37,884 nt of DNA. Origin: a virus. Position numbers and translations under genes: made by a program. The DNA lies in IMG/VR virus record IMGVR_UViG_3300025280_000077, positions 1-37,884 of that record; one strand, 5' to 3'. The notes beneath the pieces are model-generated. The model ran no database searches and was not told where the DNA came from. It saw nothing but the letters and a program-made list of their open reading frames with translations. Positions within the stretch are counted from its first letter, which is position 1, and each line of letters starts with the position of its first letter. Positions 32,600 through 37,884 of this stretch are shown in pieces.

Positions 32600-32885
32600 T
32601 TTTTTCTCCTTCATAAATACTAGTGGGGGCTTTTAGATATAATTGCTATGCAATAACTAATTAGATATTCTTATTAGTGTCCGCAGACATCATATATAAC
32701 ATTTTCTCTAACTATTTACTACCCTAACAAACACTCTTTCGCAAAGAGTGGCGACAATATCCACCACCCCCAAGTTTTCAAATATAATTTTTAGGGACAC
32801 CACATCAACGAACTAATATGAAAAGCAGATATAATCAATATACTACTAACCCCTTTTAATGTGGGTTGTATGACATAGTGTCCCT
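32600..32885 (-). ncRNA. Hairpin-rich gap, candidate structured 3' region or RNA
   Basis: The gap between genes (32497-32884) holds no convincing ORF. Between the promoter copy and the stop at 32885 there are: AGGGACAC 32793-32800 with GTGTCCCT 32878-32885 (perfect, starting at the stop codon); inside it CCACAT 32800-32805 with ATGTGG 32859-32864; perfect CACTCTTT-3-AAAGAGTG at 32732-32750; TGTC-4-GACA at 32678-32689; and ATTGC-3-GCAAT at 32642-32654. The density of perfect stems in such AT-rich DNA suggests a structured RNA or 3' untranslated region of the upstream - strand operon. Confidence 0.45.
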
Positions 32886-33412
32886 TATTTTTTATTTTTA
32901 TATGGATTAATTTTGTAAACAATATTTTTTCCATTCATTTTAAATTTTTCAGCTTGGTTGTTTCTATTTTGCAACACCCAATCTAAAATAATAGCATTCA
33001 CATTAACAGACATTGTATCTGTGGTTCTTACGCCTAATTTTCTAGCAAGTTTACCTGCATAACTTATTGCATTCTTAAGTTCTTTTTCTTTAAAGTATCC
33101 TTGATAATCTTCTCTAAATAATTCAAGTGCATTGGTAATTTTTCTATCAATTTCCATAAAATCTTCTTTTGAGAAATCATAATTTCTTTTATTGTGTCTT
33201 GAATAGAAATTTTTAAAACTTCTAATTACCTGACTTGCTCTATCAATCCTTTTATTAGCGATATATAAAAAATTGTCTTTCTTGCCAAGCGGATTATCCA
33301 CATCTTTAATCACATCTCTATTTTCGTGATGAATGTCTTTAAATACTTTTTCTAACTCTTTAATCAAAGTATCTTTTTTCCCATACCTATCAGTCCATGT
33401 TGTTTTACTCAT
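32885..33412 (-). CDS. Hypothetical basic helical protein
   Basis: A 175-residue Lys/Asn-rich protein, nearly all helical (KDTLIKELEKVFKDIHHENR; IDRASQVIRSFKNFYSRHNK; AISYAGKLARKLGVRTTD). Last gene of the - strand operon that starts near 34841, joined by an ATGA overlap. Nucleic-acid binding is plausible by charge; no family recognised. Confidence 0.5.
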   Translation of the reverse strand: MSKTTWTDRYGKKDTLIKELEKVFKDIHHENRDVIKDVDNPLGKKDNFLYIANKRIDRASQVIRSFKNFYSRHNKRNYDFSKEDFMEIDRKITNALELFREDYQGYFKEKELKNAISYAGKLARKLGVRTTDTMSVNVNAIILDWVLQNRNNQAEKFKMNGKNIVYKINPYKNKK

Positions 33413-33594
33413 TTTTTCTCCAATTTATGTGGACTATCAAACTCGTGTTTGTCATCTTCTTCTAAACATTCATCGCAAACAAACATTGTATTTTCAATGT
33501 CATAGTTAGTGCTTCCAGTAAAAGCACTATCTGTTTGTGGTAATTGTTCTTGACACTCAATACAATGTATTTCTTTTATTTCTTTATATATCAT
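33409..33594 (-). CDS. Zinc-ribbon small protein
   Basis: A 61-residue protein with Cys11-x2-Cys14 (HCIECQEQL) and Cys40-x2-Cys43 (FVCDECLEED), a clear two-knuckle zinc ribbon with a 25-residue loop and an acidic end. Both gene ends overlap neighbours by 4 bases. Likely an adaptor or regulator; function unknown. Confidence 0.65.
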   Translation of the reverse strand: MIYKEIKEIHCIECQEQLPQTDSAFTGSTNYDIENTMFVCDECLEEDDKHEFDSPHKLEKK

Positions 33595-33818
33595 TTTTTC
33601 TCCTTAGTTTCTTTTAAAGAAACACTTGCTAAGTCGCCACAATCTTCACAAAAGTCGCATTCTTCATTTGGTAAATCTAAACTCTTTGCGTATAAATAAT
33701 AGTCGCCTTCTTCTTCCGATTTCATAGAGTTGGAATAAACGAAACAACAAGTTATTATTTCATCACTACCACAATCATCACAAACCCATATCTCTTTACT
33801 CATTTTTTCTTTACTCAT
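33591..33818 (-). CDS. Zinc-ribbon small protein
   Basis: A 75-residue protein: VCDDCGSDEIITCC near 12-25, and CDFCEDCGDLAS near 54-65, giving two CxxC knuckles. Acidic between them. AAGGAG before the first ATG decides the start (MSKEKM...) over the internal MSKEIW. It precedes a second zinc-ribbon gene by ATGA overlap, so the two may act together or be diverged copies. Confidence 0.6.
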   Translation of the reverse strand: MSKEKMSKEIWVCDDCGSDEIITCCFVYSNSMKSEEEGDYYLYAKSLDLPNEECDFCEDCGDLASVSLKETKEKK

Positions 33819-33827
33819 ATTATCTCC

Positions 33828-34172
33828 TTATTCTTTCTCTCTCCAATCTCTATTTGAAACAAAGATATGACTATACATTACTTTGATAATGTTTTTCATG
33901 TCTTGTTCATCTCGTAGTGGCCAACATTGTGTCCAACATTTATTCAGTCTTACTTTATACAGACTATCGCCCATACTTGCAAGTTCTAAACTATAATCAG
34001 TTAGATTTTCTATTCTTTTATCTTGACTTAGTTTATCTTGCAGTCCAATGTTTAAAAGATATTGTAGTTCTAAGGTTCTGTCTTTTTCTTTGACACCTTC
34101 ATATCTTTTCCCATTGATAATCGTATCTACTGAGTTCTCTTTCATTAAGTTATCAAACATGTCTAATTTCAT
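33828..34172 (-). CDS. Hypothetical protein
   Basis: A 114-residue protein, helical, with a CWTQCWPLRDEQ motif near 79-90 (Cys-x3-Cys between Trps). The ATG overlaps the preceding TGA (ATGA) and continues the coupled chain. No family recognised. Confidence 0.5.
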   Translation of the reverse strand: MKLDMFDNLMKENSVDTIINGKRYEGVKEKDRTLELQYLLNIGLQDKLSQDKRIENLTDYSLELASMGDSLYKVRLNKCWTQCWPLRDEQDMKNIIKVMYSHIFVSNRDWREKE

Positions 34173-34321
34173 TTCTCCTCCTTGTTCACATTGATTTCTA
34201 CTCTATCGTTTATAGACAAATCAACCAGACATATTGGATAACTTTCATTATCTACAAATATTCTAACTTCTTCGTTTTTATCTATGTCTTTTAATATTCC
34301 TATTAGTTCATCTACTTTCAT
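34169..34321 (-). CDS. MKVxELI-type tiny protein, paralogue 1
   Basis: A 50-residue protein from ATG 34321 to TGA 34169: MKVDELIGILKDIDKNEEVR, a hydrophobic strand (IFVDNE; CLVDLSI), then NDRVEINVNKEEK. It is clearly related to the next two or three proteins upstream (MKVKRLINTL..., MTVKELINEL...). The form helix, then EV strand, then DRVEI resembles widespread phage proteins beginning MxVxELIxxLxxLPxDAEV of unknown role. GGAGG and an ATGA junction link it to both neighbours. Confidence 0.65.
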   Translation of the reverse strand: MKVDELIGILKDIDKNEEVRIFVDNESYPICLVDLSINDRVEINVNKEEK

Positions 34322-34473
34322 TTTTCCTCCATTGTAATTTCTACTCTATCATCTACACCTAAAATAGTTTCTAATGTTAAACTTTCTAAATTGTAATCTT
34401 TTAATAAATATAAAACTACTTCCTTGTTTTTATCTAACTTGTTTAAGGTATTAATTAATCTTTTTACTTTCAT
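34318..34473 (-). CDS. MKVxELI-type tiny protein, paralogue 2
   Basis: A 51-residue protein from ATG 34473 to TGA 34318: MKVKRLINTLNKLDKNKEVV, then LYLLKDYNLESLTLETILG and DDRVEITMEEK. Shares start, KLDKN(E)EV turn and DRVEI end with paralogues 1 and 3, pointing to tandem duplication. ATGA overlaps both sides. Confidence 0.65.
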   Translation of the reverse strand: MKVKRLINTLNKLDKNKEVVLYLLKDYNLESLTLETILGVDDRVEITMEEK

Positions 34474-34607
34474 TTTTCCTCCAGTATTTTTATTGCTTTT
34501 TTAATTTCGTATGTAGCTTCTACATTATTTTCTAATCGTTCTAATAAATCTTTTAATATCCAAATAACATCTACTATATTGGAATAAGGGTAAGTTATTT
34601 TAGTCAT
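34470..34607 (-). CDS. 45-residue helical protein
   Basis: From ATG 34607 to TGA 34470: MTKITYPYSNIVDVIWILKD then a helix (LLERLENNVEATYEIKKAIK). GGAGGAAAAATGA forms both its ribosome site and the junction with the upstream gene. It does not share the DRVEI end and is not an obvious member of the paralogue group. Function unknown. Confidence 0.55.
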   Translation of the reverse strand: MTKITYPYSNIVDVIWILKDLLERLENNVEATYEIKKAIKILEEK

Positions 34608-34711
34608 TTTTCCTCCAATTTTATCTTTTGAACATCAAGTAATAATTCGTCTATATTTAACTCTCTGTTACTTATTGCTGTTGCTATTTGTTCTCTTCTT
34701 TTTTCGTTCAT
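34604..34711 (-). CDS. 35-residue helical protein
   Basis: From ATG 34711 (AAAGGAT upstream) to TGA 34604: MNEKRREQIATAISNRELNI then DELLLDVQKIKLEEK, an amphipathic helix throughout. It overlaps the end of the upstream gene by 44 bases in another frame and the next start by ATGA. Small size keeps confidence moderate. Confidence 0.5.
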   Translation of the reverse strand: MNEKRREQIATAISNRELNIDELLLDVQKIKLEEK

Positions 34712-34841
34712 TAGTTATCCTTTTGTTTATATTACTTTCACACTCGTGGGAATTGTCAAATTTGTCAAGGTGTTCCCAAGTGTTTGATTTATCATATTCA
34801 TCTGCTTTTTCTTTAACACTTTTCCAATCTGTATTTTCCAT
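34668..34841 (-). CDS. 57-residue charged protein
   Basis: From ATG 34841 to TAA 34668, first gene after promoter copy d, with GGAG seven bases before the start. The sequence is polar and helical (WKSVKEKADEYDKSNTWEHL) with a basic end (KRITNERKKKRTNSNSNK). Function unknown. Its 3' end overlaps the next gene by 44 bases. Confidence 0.55.
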   Translation of the reverse strand: MENTDWKSVKEKADEYDKSNTWEHLDKFDNSHECESNINKRITNERKKKRTNSNSNK

Positions 34842-34864
34842 TTATTCTCCTTTTGTTTCTATTA

Positions 34865-34896
34865 CTCTAACTACTGAAACTAAATTAAGTTCCCAA
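34865..34896 (-). promoter_or_regulatory. Repeated promoter-like element (copy d)
   Basis: On the - strand TTGGGAACT (34896-34888), 17 bases, TTAGAG (34870-34865). Directly after the stop of the gene at 34897 and 24 bases before ATG 34841, so it starts the operon 34841 to 32885. Confidence 0.7.
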
Positions 34897-35091
34897 CTAT
34901 TCAACTCCTATTAAAATTACTTCGCCATTAAGTTCATAACCACTCTGTCCTTTGTTAGCAACTTCAACTCTATCTATCCAATAATTTTCCATGTTGTAAT
35001 TAGGATTATCAGTATTGTCTTCTAATACTCTAACACTTAGAGTTTTATCTTCTATCTTATTGAGTTCATTTATTAATTCTTTTACTGTCAT
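34897..35091 (-). CDS. MKVxELI-type tiny protein, paralogue 3
   Basis: A 64-residue protein: MTVKELINELNKIEDKTLSV, RVLEDNTDNPNYNMENYWI, DRVEVANKGQSGY, then a strand LNGEVILIG. It has the same order as paralogues 1 and 2 with an added C-terminal strand pair, and may be the full-length form of the family. It is coupled by ATGA to the upstream related gene. Confidence 0.65.
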   Translation of the reverse strand: MTVKELINELNKIEDKTLSVRVLEDNTDNPNYNMENYWIDRVEVANKGQSGYELNGEVILIGVE

Positions 35092-35336
35092 TTTTCCTCC
35101 AACTTTTTAAGTCTTTCTAAATGATTTTGATTTTGTCTAACACTTTTAAATATTGATTTTATTTCAAAACCAAAATCTACCCAACCCTCATCATTTATCC
35201 CATTAGAACAAATAACATGTGGACTTCCTAAATTAATATCATATTCATCTGTCCACTCTGCCCCTATAACATAAAATCCTATTGGATTATCGTCATCAAC
35301 ATTTTTTAGTATTTCTTTTAATTCTTTTGCTTTCAT
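35088..35336 (-). CDS. Related MKAKEL-type protein
   Basis: ATG 35336 (MKAKELKEILKNVDDDNPIG) is preferred over the ATG at 35351 because GGAG lies nine bases before it. The 82-residue product keeps the helix and D-D-N turn of the paralogue group, then beta segments (FYVIGAEW; HVICSNG; GWVDFGFEIKSIF) and a basic helix. It is probably a more distant family member. Driven by promoter copy e. Confidence 0.55.
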   Translation of the reverse strand: MKAKELKEILKNVDDDNPIGFYVIGAEWTDEYDINLGSPHVICSNGINDEGWVDFGFEIKSIFKSVRQNQNHLERLKKLEEK

Positions 35337-35368
35337 ATTTATACTCTCCATTTTGTTCGTTCTATTTA

Positions 35369-35400
35369 CTCTAACATCAGAAACTAATAAAAGTTCCCAA
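35369..35400 (-). promoter_or_regulatory. Repeated promoter-like element (copy e)
   Basis: On the - strand TTGGGAACT (35400-35392), 17 bases, TTAGAG (35374-35369). Lies between the stop at 35406 and ATG 35336; starts the two-gene unit 35336-34897. Confidence 0.7.
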
Positions 35401-35405
35401 TTATT

Positions 35406-35639
35406 TTATTGAGATAGTTCTTTTATTTGTTCATCTAATAAAACTTTAATATCTAATAATGTATCTAATTCAAAAACATCTCTTATTAAATATTTAGTAT
35501 TAAATATACTATTAATTAAATATTGTCCTTTGTCTGTTAGTTCGTTTTCATCAAAAATTGGTAAACCCTCTAAGAAATTAAAAGATTTCTGATTTTTAAT
35601 TAGTTCTTTATGCAGACTTTGATAATGTTTTTCACTCAT
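35406..35639 (-). CDS. Hypothetical helical protein
   Basis: A 77-residue protein: HYQSLHKELIKNQKSFNFLE, GQYLINSIFNTKYLIRDVFE, LLDIKVLLDEQIKELSQ. All helical, acidic/basic mixed. No strong ribosome site is visible (GTGAGTATAAA before ATG). It follows a 390-base leader after promoter copy f. No family recognised. Confidence 0.5.
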   Translation of the reverse strand: MSEKHYQSLHKELIKNQKSFNFLEGLPIFDENELTDKGQYLINSIFNTKYLIRDVFELDTLLDIKVLLDEQIKELSQ

Positions 35640-36027
35640 TTTATACTCACTTTCTTTGTTGTTATATTCTTAAACCTAAATAGCGTTGGCACAGTTAATC
35701 CAAACTTTAAAATGAGCATACTCTTACACGCAAGTCCTTATTGTTGAACATATGTCAATTCCTTTTAAATAGCCCTTTTACTATAACGCAAACCTATTAC
35801 GAGTTATTACTATTTAAGTTTAATTTTAAGTCATTTTTATTAGGTAGTGAACAACTAACGAAGAAAAAGTAATTACTCAATTTCCTTTTAGCGTCTTTTC
35901 TCATTTAAAGCAGTTTTAATCTTGCAAGTTTCTTAAAATTGAGGCCTTTAATCCAAACTAATGTCTTCAAAACCTTTCTTATATAAATGAATTCACTACC
36001 TAATTTTTCAAATATCTTTTCTATTTA
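35640..36027 (-). other. Long leader without a convincing gene
   Basis: Between promoter copy f and the gene at 35406-35639. Only very short - strand frames occur: ATG 35719 to a TGA overlapping the next ATG (27 codons, weak binding site), and a 14-codon frame with AAAGGAA upstream near 35750. Neither is strong. Composition is AT-rich with no long inverted repeats that I can see. It may hold leader peptides, a regulatory RNA or decayed genes. Confidence 0.35.
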
Positions 36028-36059
36028 CTCTAACATCCTACACTTTAAAAGGTTCCCAA
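36028..36059 (-). promoter_or_regulatory. Repeated promoter-like element (copy f)
   Basis: On the - strand TTGGGAACC (36059-36051), 17 bases, TTAGAG (36033-36028). Spacer nearly identical to copy a (TTTTAAAGTGTAG), showing recent duplication. It lies just past the stop of the gene at 36075. Confidence 0.7.
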
Positions 36060-36074
36060 CTATTTTATTTTGTC

Positions 36075-36320
36075 TTAAAATAGTTTCATATCTTTTCCAA
36101 AGAACCTCAAACAACTATCAATTTCGTCTACGAATTGATAATCGTATGGATTATCCCAATCAAGTTCGTCTAATAGTTTAGAGGCCTCTGTTCGTGCCTC
36201 ACTTACTTTCTTATCAACAACCTCGTTAAGTGCTTCAATTTTTTGAATTAATTCACTAACTCTTTCTTGTTGTTTTTTGCTTAACTCTTTGTAGGGTTTT
36301 AGCTTTTTATCTTTTTTCAT
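36075..36320 (-). CDS. Small coiled-coil protein
   Basis: An 81-residue protein: basic start (KKDKKLKPYKELSKKQQERV), then a coiled coil (ELIQKIEALNEVVDKKVSEA) and an acidic end with YDYQFVDEIDSCLRFFGKD. GGAAAT lies upstream of the ATG. Single-gene unit with promoter copy a. No family recognised. Confidence 0.55.
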   Translation of the reverse strand: MKKDKKLKPYKELSKKQQERVSELIQKIEALNEVVDKKVSEARTEASKLLDELDWDNPYDYQFVDEIDSCLRFFGKDMKLF

Positions 36321-36361
36321 TAGATTATTTCCTTTTTTAATTTAATTTTAAAATAACTATC

Positions 36362-36381
36362 GTAAGCATTTTTGTGCTTAC
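36362..36381 (-). promoter_or_regulatory. 5' leader hairpin (copy a)
   Basis: Read on the - strand, GTAAGCA, loop CAAAAA, TGCTTAC: a perfect 7-bp stem beginning about six bases after the -10-like hexamer, so it would sit at the 5' end of the transcript. The shared downstream bases CGATAG and TATTTTAAAATT match copy b at 32541. Confidence 0.6.
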
Positions 36382-36386
36382 TACTA

Positions 36387-36418
36387 CTTATATGCTCTAC
36401 ACTTTAAAAGGTTCCCAA
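36387..36418 (-). promoter_or_regulatory. Repeated promoter-like element (copy a)
   Basis: On the - strand TTGGGAACC (36418-36410), 17 bases, TATAAG (36392-36387), followed by TAGTAGTAAG and the leader hairpin. Diverges from the + strand copy g 43 bases away, making 36320-36523 the switch between the - and + strand blocks. Confidence 0.75.
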
Positions 36419-36460
36419 CTATTTTAAAAAACTTTATTTTTATGACGACAAATAAAATAA

Positions 36461-36492
36461 ATGGGAACAAAATAATTTTTAATACATATAAT
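36461..36492 (+). promoter_or_regulatory. Repeated promoter-like element (copy g)
   Basis: ATGGGAACA (36461-36469), 17 bases, perfect TATAAT (36487-36492). First + strand copy; precedes the gene at 36523. The leader GTAAAACAATTTAAGGAATA is shared with copies h and i. Confidence 0.75.
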
Positions 36493-36522
36493 AAGGGTAA
36501 AACAATTTAAGGAATAAAAAAA

Positions 36523-36792
36523 ATGACAAAAAAACACTTTGAAAAAATGGCAAAATTAATTAAAAATAATACAAGTATTTATGTTGATAGAAAAAATAAT
36601 ATTACAGAAAATCAAATAGAATACAATGATTTTATAAATGATTTAATAGAATACTTTGAACAAGAAAATATTAATTTTAATAAAGATAAATTTATTAAAG
36701 CCTTAGGTAATTTATCTTTATTAAATAAGGATAATATTGAAACAAATAATATTATTATAGACGATATACAAAATAAATGGGAACCTTTTTAA
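36523..36792 (+). CDS. Hypothetical AT-rich accessory protein
   Basis: An 89-residue Asn/Lys/Ile/Asp-rich protein: KKHFEKMAKLIKNNTSIYVD, NDFINDLIEYFEQENINF, then LGNLSLLNKDNIETNN. AAGGAAT lies upstream of the ATG. The last codons KWEPF and TAA contain the ATGGGAACC box of the next promoter. Very A-rich codon use compared with the late genes. No family recognised. Confidence 0.5.
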   Translation: MTKKHFEKMAKLIKNNTSIYVDRKNNITENQIEYNDFINDLIEYFEQENINFNKDKFIKALGNLSLLNKDNIETNNIIIDDIQNKWEPF

Positions 36793-36808
36793 TTATAGGT
36801 AGTAAGAG
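36777..36808 (+). promoter_or_regulatory. Repeated promoter-like element (copy h)
   Basis: ATGGGAACC (36777-36785) inside the end of the preceding gene, 17 bases, TAAGAG (36803-36808). Precedes the gene at 36840. Confidence 0.7.
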
Positions 36809-36839
36809 TAGATGTAAAACAATTTAAGGAATAAAAAAA

Positions 36840-37025
36840 ATGACTAATAAAAATATTACGATTGAACACATTGACACAAACAGAACTATAAAAGAAATAT
36901 TTGAAAACATGTTTAAACAATTCCCAAGTGCAAAACATAATATTTATATGTATATGCACAGCGACAAAAAGCATGACTACTTTAAAGATAAATTTACTAA
37001 AGAATATATTAGAGCAATAAAATAA
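36840..37025 (+). CDS. Hypothetical small accessory protein
   Basis: A 61-residue protein: ITIEHIDTNRTIKEIFENMF then KQFPSAKHNIYMYMHSDKKH and a basic end. AAGGA at 36826-36830 gives the binding site. One-gene unit between two promoter copies. No family recognised. Confidence 0.5.
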   Translation: MTNKNITIEHIDTNRTIKEIFENMFKQFPSAKHNIYMYMHSDKKHDYFKDKFTKEYIRAIK

Positions 37026-37027
37026 AT

Positions 37028-37059
37028 ATGGGAACTTTATTTGTTATAGGTAGTAAGAT
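37028..37059 (+). promoter_or_regulatory. Repeated promoter-like element (copy i)
   Basis: ATGGGAACT (37028-37036), 17 bases ending ATAGGTAG, TAAGAT (37054-37059). Precedes the gene at 37094. Confidence 0.7.
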
Positions 37060-37093
37060 AAGGGTAAAACAATTTAAATAAGGAATAAATAAT

Positions 37094-37306
37094 ATGATAT
37101 TAATTAAAGAATATGAAAAAAATAAAAAAGCAATAAATAGAGAAATATTTATAAAAATATTAAAAGATTATAAAGACGCTCTAAATGAAATTAATACAAT
37201 TCAAAAACTATTATTATTAAATAAAGAATTGGAAACTATATTAAATGAACATCTACCTAAACATTTTAAAGTAAAAGACTTGACAACTTTAACAAAAATA
37301 TTATAA
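37094..37306 (+). CDS. Hypothetical small helical accessory protein
   Basis: A 70-residue protein made of helices: EYEKNKKAINREIFIKILKD, YKDALNEINTIQKLLLLNKE, LETILNEHLPKHF. Ribosome site AAGGAAT. No family recognised; could form a dimer. Confidence 0.5.
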   Translation: MILIKEYEKNKKAINREIFIKILKDYKDALNEINTIQKLLLLNKELETILNEHLPKHFKVKDLTTLTKIL

Positions 37307-37310
37307 ATAA

Positions 37311-37342
37311 ATGGGAACTTTTATAATTATAGGTAGTAAGAT
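37311..37342 (+). promoter_or_regulatory. Repeated promoter-like element (copy j)
   Basis: ATGGGAACT (37311-37319), 17 bases ending ATAGGTAG, TAAGAT (37337-37342). Precedes the gene at 37378. Spacer almost the same as copies h and i. Confidence 0.7.
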
Positions 37343-37377
37343 AAGCATGAAACCAATTAATATAAGGAACTAATAAT

Positions 37378-37701
37378 ATGATTATGACATTAACAGAGCA
37401 CGATTTTATAAACTTAACGAATGAATTTTCACAGCATAAAGATAATTTCTCTTATGAGGGTAAAAAAGCACTCTTCAATTATCTTGAAGAACTTGAAGAA
37501 GAAGATTTTCAGATAGAGTTTGATTATATTTCTTTGTGTTGTGATTATTCAGAATATGATAATTTAGATGATTTATTTGAAGCTTATGATTTATCGCTTC
37601 TTATGATAAAGAACAAAACAGAAGTAATTGAATTTTATAAATATGACTTAGATAATTTTAAAACTAATGATTATAAAAGTTATATTATTAGGAACTTTTA
37701 A
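37378..37701 (+). CDS. Hypothetical acidic accessory protein
   Basis: A 107-residue strongly acidic protein: FINLTNEFSQHKDNFSYEGK, LFNYLEELEEEDFQIEFDYI, SLCCDYSEYDNLDDLFEAYD, then DLDNFKTNDYKSYIIRNF. The acid and aromatic content resembles DNA-mimic or host-inhibitor proteins of phages, but this is only composition. AAGGA lies upstream; ATG 37384 is an alternative start. The end RNF-TAA carries a TTAGGAACT box like those of the repeated promoter. Confidence 0.5.
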   Translation: MIMTLTEHDFINLTNEFSQHKDNFSYEGKKALFNYLEELEEEDFQIEFDYISLCCDYSEYDNLDDLFEAYDLSLLMIKNKTEVIEFYKYDLDNFKTNDYKSYIIRNF

Positions 37702-37716
37702 TCATATTAATATTTT

Positions 37717-37737
37717 AGGGTATACTTGGTATACCTT
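37717..37737 (+). promoter_or_regulatory. Perfect palindrome, operator-like
   Basis: GGTATAC (37719-37725), TTG, GTATACC (37729-37735), extending to 9 pairs with a G-T and an A-T. It lies 16 bases after the stop at 37701 in a 183-base stretch without a clear gene (37702-37884). The symmetry and size suit a dimeric repressor site, possibly over a weak promoter copy at 37688-37719; a transcript-ending hairpin is the alternative, though no T-run follows. Confidence 0.5.
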
Positions 37738-37841
37738 AGGGCGTTTAAGTGGCTTGTAGGCCTATTGTAGAGCTTTAAAAGACTATTATATTACTATGGG
37801 TTGGGAATAACTTGTGAGTAATAAAAAAGATATATATAAAG

Positions 37842-37873
37842 TTGGGAACCTTAGCCCCCTTAGATAGTAGTAA
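37842..37873 (+). promoter_or_regulatory. Repeated promoter-like element (copy k)
   Basis: TTGGGAACC (37842-37850), 17 bases, TAGTAA (37868-37873) at the right edge. CCCTTA (37857-37862) and TAAGGG (37871-37876) can form a 6-bp hairpin around it. It should drive a + strand gene starting beyond the window. Confidence 0.6.
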
Positions 37874-37884
37874 GGGTATGAATC

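Noticed and set aside
34766-34782. A further TTGGGAACA box on the - strand
   Set aside because: It lies inside the coding frame 34668-34841 and has no -10 hexamer 17 bases away.

Overview
The window looks like about 38 kb of an AT-rich, tailed, podovirus-like phage genome, probably marine and infecting a Gram-negative host. It starts inside the major capsid protein gene. Terminase, portal, DNA polymerase, helicase and RNA polymerase genes are not seen and must lie outside the window or be absent. No integrase, repressor of known type, tRNA or CRISPR array was found. The Gram-negative host is inferred from a lipoprotein with a lipobox, an exported beta-barrel-like protein and a 3TM holin.

Left part, 1-24851, all on the + strand: virion and lysis genes. 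Order: capsid protein C-terminus and a probable decoration protein; a hairpin-rich gap; small genes including a zinc ribbon; a putative wall hydrolase; an 859-residue helical protein with an adaptor-like head; a Trp-rich small protein; two adaptor-like proteins; a 1416-residue tail fibre with a self-cleaving S74 chaperone end; a block of small membrane and exported proteins (single-TM protein, thioredoxin-like protein without CxxC, beta-barrel protein, 3TM holin, others); a nozzle-like protein; and four large proteins likely ejected with the DNA. Genes are packed with 1-4 base overlaps. Several genes shorter than 60 codons (for example 4989-5159, 12221-12331, 13071-13217, 16207-16335) fill what would otherwise be gaps.

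Middle part, 24855-31751, all on the - strand and meeting the + block tail to tail with only 3 bases between: early/replication-type genes. It holds a MazG-like protein, an SSB-like small protein, a putative nuclease, a lipoprotein, an ERF single-strand annealing protein beside a Cas4-like nuclease (a recombination pair), zinc-binding small proteins, and a free-standing protein with two helicase-associated (HA) domains.

Right part, 31752-37884: an accessory region of small genes, - strand up to about 36.4 kb and + strand after that. Its main feature is a repeated promoter-like element, TTGGGAACC/T or ATGGGAACC/T, then exactly 17 bases, then a -10-like hexamer. I count 11 good copies: six on the - strand and five on the +. 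Each sits before a gene or operon, except the last, which points out of the window. Two copies carry a conserved 5' leader hairpin. One of these units contains a chain of tiny paralogous proteins (start MKVxELI, end DRVEI) joined by ATGA overlaps. Two gaps of 350-390 bases between - strand genes hold nested inverted repeats and are candidates for structured RNA. This promoter and leader system, the paralogue chain and the structured gaps are the least familiar content of the window.
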